64,000 nt of DNA from Epiperipatus broadwayi (Eukaryota; Onychophora; Udeonychophora; Euonychophora; Peripatidae): assembly GCA_028023455.1 (NCBI GenBank), contig JAQFVV010000111.1, positions 3,519,443 through 3,583,442 of the forward strand, written 5' to 3'. How positions within the stretch are numbered: position 1 is the first letter of the stretch; the number at the start of each line of letters is the position of its first letter. This document shows positions 51,260-63,059 of this stretch, piece after piece. The notes under the pieces were generated by a model. The model searched no databases and had not been told where the DNA came from. It saw nothing but the letters and a program-made list of their open reading frames with translations. Made by a program: the position numbers and the translations under genes.

Positions 51260-53677
51260 TGTAACATTAAATCCACCATCTTTCTTGGCTCTGTTGGGTC
51301 ATCATCTTCCGTGGCCATACCATTCTGCTGCCCAAGAGTGAGGTAAAAGCCCAACCTAAGAACTTTAGTATGCTAATAGAAGCTTGCTGCCACAGGAAAA
51401 CTTGCATTTCAATTGCCATGCATGTGCACTACTAAATTGGATTCTTAAAATTGCAAGGTAACTTTTCAAGCCATCACCTCAAACTAAATTTATCCTAACT
51501 CATCTATCCAGATTTTTTCTAATGTGTTATTTAACTTTACCTTTTTTTAAAAAAATATGTAAATGTAATTTGCTCTTAAATAATTTCTACAAATTTAATC
51601 CTATCTCATATGCTCTAATGTTCTTTAATTTTGGTGCGGTCTTTTATTTATAGTTATTCATTACTTGATTTTATATGTCTATTTTGTTTATTAATATGCC
51701 AATCTCACGCAATCTGACAAGTTGAATTTAATAAAAATTTTTCTTCGTTTTAAGTAAGCCTTCATTAATTAAGTTTAATAACATTCCCTTAAAATATAAT
51801 GTATTGTTAATTAACACACTCACCAGATTGTTTTACAAGCCAACTTTTTATTTATGTTTTAGTATAAAAAATATATTTGTTTAACTCTGGATTTTCTACC
51901 CAGAATGAATCCAGAACTTAAGCTAATTAACGCTTTGAAATCTTTTAAAATGTTTTGTTTTTATTCAATTCTGAAAGAGTGACTTATTAATTATTTTTTA
52001 TAACTGCCAGTCTTTTTTATTTTCCATACTCTTAAAATTTCAAATATTGTATTTAAATATTCCAGTTACTATAAAAACCATGACGGTGGGATTGAATTAT
52101 TTTAAATATCAGAAAACGAAAAGGGGTAAATTTTAATATTTTACTATGTTAGTTATTAAGTAAATCTTAATGTTTCTTTTACTAAGTAAAATCTTAATGT
52201 ATATTTTATTTAGGGAAATCTTTCTCTATGTATTCAACTCCATAGTGTATTAGTTGTCTAAATTATGGTATTCAAACAAGGGTCATTTATTATTAAAGCA
52301 GTAAATCATATTTCATGTCATTAGTGACATTAATTTGTACTGCATTACTGACATTCGGCCTGATCTTCGTATTTTATATATATGTGCTTCTTAATCTAGG
52401 AGTTGCGACAAGATCAAACCCATTGATTTTTCATTACATCTTGTCCCACGGGGACTTATTTCGTATAAAATGCCTCTGGCAGTGTTTCCTGTAAGTTTGG
52501 CACACGCTACACATATTCACTTATTTTGTATAAAAAGACCTCTGGCGGTCATTCCCTAAGTCTGGCACATGCTATGCCTATTCACTTTTTTCATATCAAA
52601 GGCCTGCATGTCGGCGATGACCACGGCATGCCTATCCACTTTATTTTCATCCAAAAGCACAACTTTTCCTGTTATTTTTAGGCTATTATGTCAGGACCGC
52701 AAACTTCTTCGTATTATTATTTCTTTTTGCTTCATGACCCAGTTTTAATGCTCTAATATTAAAAGTGCGCTCTGCTCAAAATATATATATAAATACCAAA
52801 TATTACTAGCTAGATTAATTACTAATATTATTTTAGTTTTATTATACAATCCCATCATCGTATTTTGTTATTTATCTATTTAAGAGTATTTGCCTTGGAA
52901 AAATAAAGTGTTCTTCTTACCAGTGCTAATTAACAGAAGTTTCATTAAATATTTTGTCATATAATCAAATGTTATTTTCAAATATGATTTTCAAATGTAT
53001 TTTATTTATTTTCACGACCTCAGTGGTGTGAAAATAGTTTGTATTATATCTGTAATGAATCTCAGAATGCTCCCCAAAGTAATAATGTTAGTCACCATGT
53101 TTCAGAACCATAAATCAAAGCATTAATGGCAATATTATGTAATTCTTTCTAATCATTGATTGGCATTTTAATATTGGACCCACCAAAGATGTGTGTTTAT
53201 TTATAATATATTATGTAGCTAATAAAGAGCATATGAAAAATAATAGCATGAATGACACTATGTAATCCTCTATCGCTTGGTAGACCGCTTGCTCATTCAC
53301 ACACACACTAATGTATATAATTAATTTAATAATTTGTCAGTATATCAAACTATATTTTATTAACCAACTTATTTGAGTAGTTTGAATTCCTCTTTTCTCC
53401 ACTTCCAAAAGTAAAGCCATACTTATATATATTTTAGTTTAGTCATAGTTAATAGATGTCTCATTGTTTTGCTCAGCTTTGCTAGTTGGCTGGATTTAAA
53501 ATTAATTCTCATGTGCCATCACTATTATGTTAATCATTAGGTGTTTGATCTGGGGCTTAGAGAGTGGGTTCGAATCCAGGCTGATCCCTGACCTAAATCT
53601 TGGGCTTGACTGGGTTTGAAGTACATTTTGTGAGTTCCAGCTCATGTTAGATGTATAAACATGTTTTGACTGGTACA
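51260..53677 (+). repeat. 5' LTR of the third LTR family
   Basis: Contains an internal tandem of about 80 bp near 52470-52590 (two versions of CCTCTGGCRGT...AAGTYTGGCACA). At 52593-52596 it shows the empty site (ATAT) of the solo LTR found in its partner. It ends CTGGTACA and is followed by the leader TAGGAATTTTTTTTTCC. Confidence 0.68.
53567..53577 (+). promoter_or_regulatory. Pol III B-box-like GGTTCGAATCC
   Basis: An exact match to the tRNA B-box consensus inside the third LTR family, also at 59551-59561 in the partner. No convincing A box lies at the usual distance upstream, so function is doubtful. It may mark an old tRNA-derived sequence captured by the LTR. Confidence 0.4.
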
Positions 53678-55337
53678 TAGGAATTTTTTTTTCCTGGGCT
53701 TGGCTTTGCAATGCGAGGCTTCTATATAAACACCCACATACCCTGAATATTGAATTCTGTTTATATATATATTTTAAAAAAGTTGTAAGATATATAATTT
53801 TTCCCCATGTTTGGTATGTTTAAAATAATGTGTACAAAGTGTAAGATTTATTGTTTAAAGTTAAAATCCATGTGCTACAACCATAATTATAGTACATATG
53901 AAATTTTTCTTTAATGTAATCACCTACAAATCTGAGTCATATATAAAGTTTTTTTTTGTTATTGAGTCATATATGAAAAATGTATAAATAATTTCTAAAT
54001 CATTGATCACTCTGTTTTGGCTGGCACCCTTATAAAAATAAATTTCCCAAACCAGTAGTGAGTCAAATGCAAAACTGTTGGAAGTGGAGGGTTCGAACTC
54101 AGATAAAAAAATTATTGAGAGCAAAATTTTTTTGGCTTAATGCTATGATGTATAAATTTTAAACAAGTAATAACCAGACTACGAGTTTTCTTTTCAGATG
54201 CAAGGGTGCGACCAAGAGAAACTAAAAGGTGAAATGACTAGATTATTATAAAATCTTAAATAAACATTTTTTTCCAGCAAGCAAAAGATAAAATTTTCAG
54301 CTAAACTATAGTTGGGCAGATATATAGAAAGTGTGGGAGCAGTGAGTGGTTCGGTAGGAGATGATTTTTTTTTTGTTTTAAAAAGGGGAATAACAGAAAA
54401 CACTAACTCAGTTTAAAAAAAAAAAAAAACAAATGATGAAATGTACATAAAAAAAATTAAGTGATTTTTTTTTCTTTGTTCTTTTGGTTGTCACTTGAAA
54501 ACTCTTAATCAAGGCATTTTTTTTTTCAATGTTTTTGTTTTTTCATTTCATTGTATGTGCGGAGAAATGAAGCAGTCAATCTTAGCTTAAGATTGAGCTT
54601 TATAGTTCCATATACTAACCTGTGTTTAAACCCTATATCCCATCCCACTCCTTTTGTTAGGTATGTATATTTTATATATACATTTGAGATGCGAACCTAC
54701 ATTTTAAAATTTTAACTTTTAAATTAACATTTTTATTATTATTAATTTTATGTTATTAATTCTTTTTATTAAAGTACATAGGTGCGGCTCAAATATATAT
54801 ATATATAGGAGCAAAATACTAACAAAGTATTGATTTTTTTGTAAATATTTTATTATATGTCATTTGTACAACTTTTTCATTTTAAAGTATTTTTTTATTA
54901 TTTTAATCTGTATATTTTGTAAAATCCAATATGGAAGATGGTACAGTTGATTGTCTAAAAATAATTAAAGGGTTGGAAACACTATTGTTTTAATCTGGGG
55001 AAGGTATTTTTAATTAAAGTTTTTACTTAAAATGGGATTAAGATTAGAGACACTTTTGTTAAAAACATGTTGTCAAATCTATTTCTAATCTGGAAATAGA
55101 TATGAATTTATTTTTGGATGTTATCTTACTGTTGCATCTTCAAAAACAATCGATAAAGGAAAAGTAAGAATTTTTAGATCAGAGATTAGATTGTGAACTA
55201 AAACTAAGTAATTAAAAGCATTCCAAAAACACCTGGTCAAAAGTATAAAATGGCTGAATTTTTAATCAGATTAGATTAGCTTCTATTTAGAAAGCTGTAT
55301 TGTAAACATATTTCATTTTGCTTGAAACTTAAAAAGA
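53678..55337 (+). other. Non-coding interior of the third LTR element
   Basis: Starts with the leader TAGGAATTTTTTTTTCC then TGGGCTTGG, shared with 48832-48857 and, less closely, with the leader before the LTR at 18932. The rest is AT-rich with no retroelement motif. GGGTTCGAACTC near 54070 resembles a B box. Confidence 0.45.
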
Positions 55338-56641
55338 TGTAGCATTAAATCCAGCACTCTTCTGTCCCTGTTGGGTCATCATCTTCTGTAACTGTACCAT
55401 TCTGCTGCCCAACAGTGAGGTAAAATCCTGACCTAAGAACTTTAGTATGCTAATAGAAGCTTGCTGCCACAGGAACATTTGCATTTCAATTGCCATGCAT
55501 GTGCACTACTAAATTGGACTCTTAAAATTGCAAGGTAACTTTTCAAGCCATCACCTCAAACTAAATTTAGCTTAACTCATCTATCAAGATTTTTTCTAAT
55601 GTGTTATTTAACTTTACCCTTTTTTTAAAAATATTTAAATGTAATTTGCTCTTAAATAATTTCTATAAATTTAATCTTATCTCATATGCTCTAACATTCT
55701 TTAATTTGGTGCAGTCTTTTATTTATAGTTATTCATTACTTAATTTTATATGTCTATTTTGTTTATTAATATGCCAATCTCATGCAATCTGATGAGTTGA
55801 ATTTTCTAAAATCTTTTCTTCATTTTAAGTAAGCCTTCATTAATTAAGTTTAATAATGTTCCCTTAAATTATAATGTGTTGTTAGTTAATACACTCACCA
55901 GATTGTTTTATGAGCCAACTTTTTATTTAAGTTTTAGTATAAAAAATATATTTGTTTAACTCTGGATTTTCTACCCAGAGTGAATCCAGAACTTAAGCTA
56001 ATTAACACTTTGAAATCTTTTAAAATGTTTTGTTTTTATTCAATTCTGAAAGAGTGACCCATTAATTATTTTCTATAACTGCCAGTCTTTTCTTTATTTT
56101 CCATACTCTTAAAATTTCAAATATTGTATTTAAATATTCCAGTTATTATAAAAACCATGATGGTGGGATTGAATTATTTTAAATATCAGAAAAGGGGGTA
56201 AATTTTAATATTTTATTATTTTAGTTATTAAGTAAATCTTAATGTTTCTTTTACTAAGTAAAATCTTAATGTATATTTTATTTAGGGAAATCTTTCTCTA
56301 TGTATTCAACTCCATAGTGTATTAGTTGTCTAAATTATGGTATTCAAACAAGGTCATTTATTATTAAAGCAGTAAATCATATTAGTGACATTCATTCGTA
56401 CTGCGTTACTAATATTCGGTCTGATCTTTTGCTTCTTAATCTGGGGGTTGTGACAAGATCGAACCGACAGATTTCTCATTATGTCCTGTCCTATGGGGAC
56501 TTATTCTGTATAAAATGCCTCTGGCAGTGTGTCCCGTAAATTTGGCACATGCTATGCATATTCACTTATTTCATATAAAAAGGCCTCTGGCAGTGATTCT
56601 CTAAGTCTAGCACATGCTATGCCTATTCACTTTCTTCGTAT

Positions 56642-58548
56642 TGTAACGATATATAAATATGTCATTACATTAATTTAAAATAAAAACTTAAAAGTTCGCA
56701 AATAAAAGTAAAAAACTAAATGCTAAAATTAAAATGTTTGTTAAACGTATATACATTCGCACAGAGGCCAAACTTTAAAAATATTTTTAAAAAAAAAAAC
56801 AAATAAGTATTTGAACGTACTTTTTTTTATAAAAAAGTACAAGATTTAAAAATAAAAACAGGTATTAATTAATGTAATCTGTAAATGGAAATGATTGTTT
56901 ATAAATTGTTTGAAAAGCAAGCTAGCTTCAGGCTCTTGTATAATTAAAATGATCTGATGAAAGATAGATAAGAAAATAAAAAGAAATTAGCTTGACCAAT
57001 GGAAGCACCAAGCCTCAGCCCGGACCCGAATGAAAATTTGGATTAGTGACATCTTTGTTCATTCAATCTGGAGATTTACTATAAAAAGAGAAATACTGAG
57101 TTCCAGCGTGGTGTGTTTGAGAGGTGGTAGGACGCACATACCACACTCTCTATTTAAAAAGGAAAAATGAAAAGACTGTGATACCTTGAACCAGCTATTG
57201 CCATCTCCAGAACATTATCTTCCAATGGAGGCATCGTGGGAATTAAAAGCAGAAACTTGGACTATTCTACCGTGAGCTATGAACTTTACAAATTAACAAC
57301 AACCAAAAAAAAGTAATTAAGAACTTTCATCATTGATTTTTTTTAAGGATTCAGCTAATTTAAATTTTAAAATGAACTCTTATTTGATTTTCAAATTAAT
57401 AATTGATTGTTTAAATTTATATAGTTAAGTTTTGCTAAAATCATTTCCATTTTATTATTTTTATTTGTAGTAATATTTATTGTAGAAATTATTAAATGCA
57501 TTACATTTAAGTTGGGTATAGACATTGCATAGATTCGTTAGCGGTCGATTATGTATTTTGATCGGTTGTGTTTAATTTGGAATGTTTTGACTGTGGAATC
57601 TGTGCAGCCGATCTATACCCAACATTTTTAAACAAATCTGTGCGAACGTATCTAAATGTTAAATTTAAGTCGGGCGTGAATGGCTATATAGTTTGTAAAG
57701 TTATATTAAGGGAGGGTAATCTTAGTTTATTCATTTTGTAGTTGAATTGTCTCAATGGATTGGATATATTTGTGTAATTAGTAGATGTAGTATGAGATCC
57801 GCTTCAGGCAGGATTGCATATATATGCCACACACCTTCTGTTTGCCTATGGATGGGTTTGTAAGTCGGCAGAAGACCGCAATCCATTCCTATAAAGTTTT
57901 TTGTTTATTGTTCTACTTGCCAACAGATGTCACATTCCTGTTGGTGGAGAGTCAATGTCTTCTCTAATTCTACTTATTGTTCAGATGTCCATTCCTGACA
58001 GTATAGTATTTTGTGTTGTCATATCATGCTACATTGAATACATGAATGTATCAGATGGATTGGCGCCAGTTTGGTTGCGAAATTTGTTGCCTAAGGTGAA
58101 ATCAGGGAAGAATATTTTCTTTTCAAATGCAGATCTATGTAGTCTATTCATACTTGACTATCTAAATAAAATATTAAACTCATTGAAACTTAGTTAAATG
58201 TAAAATTAAAAGTTAATATAAAAATCTAAAATGTTAAACTTATTCCTCAAAATTTAAATGTTATTTTATATGTGCATAAATAAATATTTTTATGTGTTAA
58301 TTTCTGGCAGTGGCTTTTATTTATTGATATTTAAGATATAAATTAAGATATAGATTTTTATCTCTGCGTCTCCGCTGAGCTAGTGACTTGGGCTAACGAT
58401 CGGAATATTTAAATAAAGTGGAATCTTAACAGCGCGTATCTGCCTACTTTATAAATTTTTCTAGGTTTAAATGCCTAGATGGCGCCCCGTAGAGCAGATA
58501 TGTAGTTTGCGGTTAGATTCGATCTTCACTTTCATTTCGATCGTTATA
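56642..58548 (+). mobile_element. Solo LTR of the 27.7-kb family, nested
   Basis: Opens TGTAACGATATATAAATATG and closes CGATCGTTATA like the LTRs at 27717 and 30424, but is 1907 bp and more diverged. GTAT flanks both sides (56638-56641 and 58549-58552). The partner LTR at 52593-52596 and the reversed copy near 49893 show the uninterrupted site. It was made by recombination between the LTRs of a full element, so its interior is gone. Its TATA box is at 57080-57087. Confidence 0.88.
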
Positions 58549-58732
58549 GTATCAAAGGCCTGCATGTCGGTGATGACCACGGCATGCCTATCCACTTCGT
58601 TTTTATCCAGAAGCACAACTTTACTTGTTATTTTTAGGTTATTATGTTGGCACCGTAAACTTCTTCGTATTATTTCTTTTTGCTTCATGACCCAGTTTTA
58701 ATGCTCTAATATTAAAAGTGTGCTCTGCTCAA

Positions 58733-58777
58733 TATATATATATATTTATTTATATATTTATATATATATATATATAT
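58733..58777. repeat. (TA)n microsatellite
   Basis: TA tract with TTTATTTATA interruptions, within the third-family LTR at the place where the partner has a shorter TA tract. Confidence 0.9.
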
Positions 58778-59660
58778 AAATGCCGAATATTACTAGTTAG
58801 ATTAATTACTAATATTATTTTAGTTTTATTATACAATCCCATCGTCGTATTTTGTTATTTATCTATTTAAGAGTATTTGCCTTGGGAAAAATAAAGCATT
58901 CTCCTTACCAGCGCTAATTAACAGAAGTTTCATTAAATATTTTGTCATATAATCAAATGTCATTTTCAAATATGTTTTTCAAATGTATTTTATTTATTTT
59001 CATGACCTGTGGTGTGATAATAGTTTGTATTATATCTGTAATGAATCTCAGAACTCTCCCCGAAGTAATAATGTTAGTCACCATGTTTCAGAACTGTAAA
59101 TCAAAGCGTTAATGGCAATATTATGTAATTCTTTCTAATCATTGATTGGCATCTTAATATTAGACCCACCAAAGATGTGTGTTTATTTATAATATATTAT
59201 GTAGCTAATAAAGAGCATATGAGAAATAATAGCCTGAATGACACTATGTAATCCTCAATCGCTTGGTAGACCTTGCTCATTCACACACACACTAATGTAT
59301 ATAATTAATTTAATAATTTGTCAGTATATCAAACTATATTTTATTAATCAACTTATTTGAGTAGTTTGAATTCCTCTTTTCTCCACTTCCAAAAGTAAAG
59401 CCATGCTTATATATATTTTAGTTTAGTCATAGTTAATAGATGTCTCATTGTTTTGCTCAGCTTTGCTAGTCAGCCAGATTTAAAATTAATTCTCATGTGT
59501 CATCACTATTATGTTATTCATTAGGTGTTTGATCTGGGGCTTAGAGAGTGGGTTCGAATCCAGGCTGGTTCCTGACCTAAATCTTGGGCTTGACTGGGTT
59601 TGAAATACATTTTGTGAGTTCCAGCTCATGTTAGATGTATAAACATGTTTTGACCGGTAA

Positions 59661-60243
59661 AATATAGAAGATAAAAATTTAAAAAAATAAAATTGTTATA
59701 TTGAAATTGAATAAATATAGTAATAATTTATATCTACCTAAGAAAATAATACAAATGAAGACACTAAAGTAAAATTGTAAAAAGTATTTATTGAGACTTT
59801 TAATATAAAATATTCTCAGCATTGCTTAAAACCCAGGTTGATGCAAATTAAATATAACATCTTGAAAATTCTTTACAAGCAGAATTGATATACTTTTTCT
59901 GTAAGCTAATTTGTAGCATTTCATCAAAAGTGAATTAAATGCCAATCAAAATTTTTATTTATAAAATATTATGAGAATCATGGTCTAAATCATGTGTTAA
60001 TTTTTAAATAGCACCATTAATCAATAAAGTATAAGGAATATAGATAGACGATGAAAATAAATATCAAGCTTTGTCTTCAACTTCATTTAACTTCTGAAAT
60101 ATGTTTGTTATAGCTTTTGTTTTTTTTTAGTTTTACAAGAATGAATGTTAAACTAAAAAATTTATTAATCATTTTATTATTAATAATATAATATGATATT
60201 TAAAGTTGTAATTATAAATTTATTAAACATAAGTAATATTTAC
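59661..60243. other. No recognised feature
   Basis: AT-rich DNA without motif or repeat partner. Confidence 0.5.
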
Positions 60244-60383
60244 TGAGGTTGTAACCTCGAGAATATGCATATAAAATGCAATAGTAGAAACCTCTACAGG
60301 TGTTTAACCAAGCTTGTGGTTAAACACCTGTAGAGGTCCCTACTATCGCATTTTATATGCATATTCTCGAGGTTACAGCCTCA
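60244..60383. repeat. 140-bp long hairpin, 67-bp arms
   Basis: Arms 60244-60310 and 60317-60383 pair around the loop AGCTTG with about four mismatches, three of them A-C in the transcript. The outer end TGAGGTTGTAACCTCGAG is itself nearly palindromic. No clear target duplication. It could be a small snap-back MITE or the source of a hairpin RNA. Confidence 0.85.
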
Positions 60384-62411
60384 ATAAATATGATATTGTA
60401 TATTGTTATTATAGGTATAAAAATTGTGTAGAAAAAATTCAAACTCACTGCAATAGATCTAAATTTAATCAAATATATAAAAAAAGCAATCTAATTTATT
60501 ATAAATTTCATTCATATTTAAAATATGAACACAGGTAACAAATTATTATAGTTTATGCTTGATATTTTTGTTTATGGGATAAAAGGGAACAATTGTTGAA
60601 TAACAATGATAAATGAATAGTATATAACTTGATCAATTTAAGTTTATTCAACATGTTATATAATATGTATAATATGTGACTAATTAATAGTTAATGATAG
60701 CTATAGTTATGGATTATTCTCGAATTGATAATTGATAATTTTAACTTTTATGTATCAAGTAGTAATCCATACCATTTTTCTAGTGAGTTTATATACTCAT
60801 GGTATGTTAGATTAATACTAGATTTATCTGTTGTTATAGTAAATACTTATAATGATAAGTATATAACATTTTAGAATATGTAATAGGTCCATGCCACATC
60901 ATATCAGGTGAACTTGTTTTTTTTCCCTGAGTGATGATATAAAATGATCATTGTGGGTGAACTATGAATAATAATTGTTAAACTTTGAGCAAATTGAGGC
61001 CATATTTTGTAGTATATTAAACTAGTCATTAAATAAGGAATTAATCACCCCTTTTTTCTCACATATTCCTAAAGGTGCTCCAGAAGTGACACCGGGATTT
61101 CAGATCATATGCGGTCATGAGATGGACATGGTCTAAGTTGATTAGTTTATTCTTTGCCTTAGCTTAATCCCACTAAATCTTTGAATATATATGTTTTATT
61201 ATGTGCCATATTCCTAAGTTTAATGATTTGGTATGGATAAGAGTAGAATCATTTTTGAAGTATATATTTGCAGATGTAGATTGTACTTAGCACTAAGCCA
61301 AACAGTGACAAATGATAATATTAGTTCAAAGTTATTTTATAGTAGATTGTTACTTGTCATCTATCCATTCAACATGATCCCATTTATATCATTAAGCTAT
61401 ATTGTCTATTATTTACACACAAGTTATTTTAAGATGATAATAATTTTTATTTAGTCTTAAAAAATATCTAATTTGTTTTAAAATTCTTATATTTTCTTAA
61501 TGTAGAAGTATAAAGAGTCTAAAGTAAATTCAAGGTATGTAATAAATTGAAATAATAATAAATAAAAAATATAATGACTTGTTAAAGTAGTAAATAGATC
61601 CTGAGAGATCTTTCCTTAATCCTAAATGATATTATTAAATATGGTTATATGTAAATTCCTGTCATATTTGTCCAGGATTATATATGCTTTCTTTATTGTT
61701 CCTAGTATATGCATAAAATTTGTAAATAATGTAAATACATTTTGTTTTAAAATATACTTAGTGGTTTGTGGTCTTATTGTTAATTACCATCCATGTTGTT
61801 ATTGCTATTGCTATCAACATTATTTTTATTGTCATAAAAGTCATCATCAGCCAATATAATAGATTTTATAGTGTTAGCATATCAAAATAAATTTTGTTAA
61901 GCTCTTACATTTAAAGTATCTAAAACTTCATCACTTATTGATCAAAACACTGTTGACCTGAAATACGTGTATTATTTTAAATATTTTAAAGGTGAAACAT
62001 TTACCTCTTGGAATAACTTGTTTATATGAATCATTAGATACATCATTCAATGATCTTGATCATATTGCCCATAGTTAATTAATAAAAGATAGTTTGTAAA
62101 TTATTGTGTTTGCTTTATTAAGAATTTATTTGTACTTTATTAAGCTTAAAGTTTGTATTATTGTTAGTATTGGAATGCCAAATATTCTTTATTAATTCTA
62201 TTTTGTTTTATGAGCTGTCTTTGTTTGTTATATTATTTGTTTTTATCATTCATTTAGTCGTCTACATCCTAATTCATTTATCACTTATTTCATAATTCGA
62301 ATCCCATATTCATTTCATAGATCTGATTATTAACTATTTATTGGTTTTGCAAACTAAATTTATCTAGTAATATTTTGCTTATGGATTTTAATAAAATGTT
62401 GTAAGATAATT

Positions 62412-62415
<4 letters not shown>
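60384..62415. other. No recognised gene
   Basis: AT-rich DNA; short frames such as 61233-61454 and 61626-61859 have no recognisable motif. Confidence 0.45.

Positions 62416-62442
<27 letters not shown>
62416..62442. repeat. (TA)n followed by an LTR-like start
   Basis: The TA tract is followed at 62443 by TGTAACCATCTC, the same junction type (ATAT then TGTAAC) as at 6794, 10037 and 27717. An LTR end is possible, but no partner was found. Confidence 0.4.
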
Positions 62443-62445
<3 letters not shown>

Positions 62446-62970
62446 AACCATCTCTATATGAATAATAAGAATACATACATGAAAATAATGTTAAAATAAA
62501 AATACTACTATTTTAAAATCAACTAGACTAGCGTGAATCGATAAATCTAAGGAAGGTTACGAAGTGTTCATGAAGATAATAACTTCCAATATCAACATCG
62601 ATTAAACTAACTTTAATACAATATGGCTTCTTTTTTTTATTATTAGGATTAATTCCCCCACCCCCCAATAATTATATATATATATTTGGTTTAATAGTCA
62701 TAGATCTACTATTATTATTTACTTCTTTAAAAAATAATTATTACAGTTCTTTCTTTAATATTATTAATTTTGACTAAGATTATTTTTTAGTATTAAGATA
62801 AACTTACAGTAGAATAAATAGATTATTAAACACAATGGGAAATAATTTTATGAACATCTTTCTCTCTTTCTATCTATTAGTTCACACTAATACACTTATA
62901 AATGCATAATTGACAAAGAGCATAAGTGCATTTATTTTATTTATTTATTTATTTTTTTCCATATGTCATA

Positions 62971-63057
62971 GCATCGGCCGGGAGGCGAACCCACAACAAC
63001 CGTCTGCAACCTACTGCTTACTTGCAAAGCGGCTGCGCTGACTTCTCGGCTAACATG
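62971..63057 (-). repeat. tRNA-derived SINE head or tRNA pseudogene
   Basis: This GC-rich island stands out in AT-rich DNA. The minus strand reads TTAGCCGAGAAGTCAGCGCA (A-box-like TAGCNNAG) and, about 45 bp later, GTGGGTTCGCCTCCCGGCCG with GGTTCGCCTCC close to the B-box consensus. The order and spacing are those of a tRNA-type Pol III promoter. The cloverleaf is not perfect, so a SINE head is more likely than a working tRNA. Confidence 0.65.
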
Positions 63058-63059
63058 GT

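Larger units (their letters stand above)
51260..59660 (+). mobile_element. Third LTR element, 2.4-kb LTRs, non-coding core, nested insertion
   Basis: Direct repeats 51260-53677 and 55338-59660 are about 2415 bp each once the nested solo LTR is removed. Both begin TGTARCATTAAATCCA after AAAAAGA. The first ends CTGGTACA, related to the CCGGTACA end of the 13.5-kb element. The 1.66-kb interior has no gag or pol motif. No clear target duplication was found, and the right end is eroded (CCGGTAAAAT). The element is inferred from the paired repeats, the shared ends and the shared leader. Confidence 0.62.
55338..59660 (+). repeat. 3' LTR of the third LTR family, interrupted
   Basis: Matches 51260-53677 on both sides of the nested solo LTR (56642-58548) and contains an extra (TA)n at 58733-58777. 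AAAAAGA before it may be the remnant of a polypurine tract. Confidence 0.68.
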
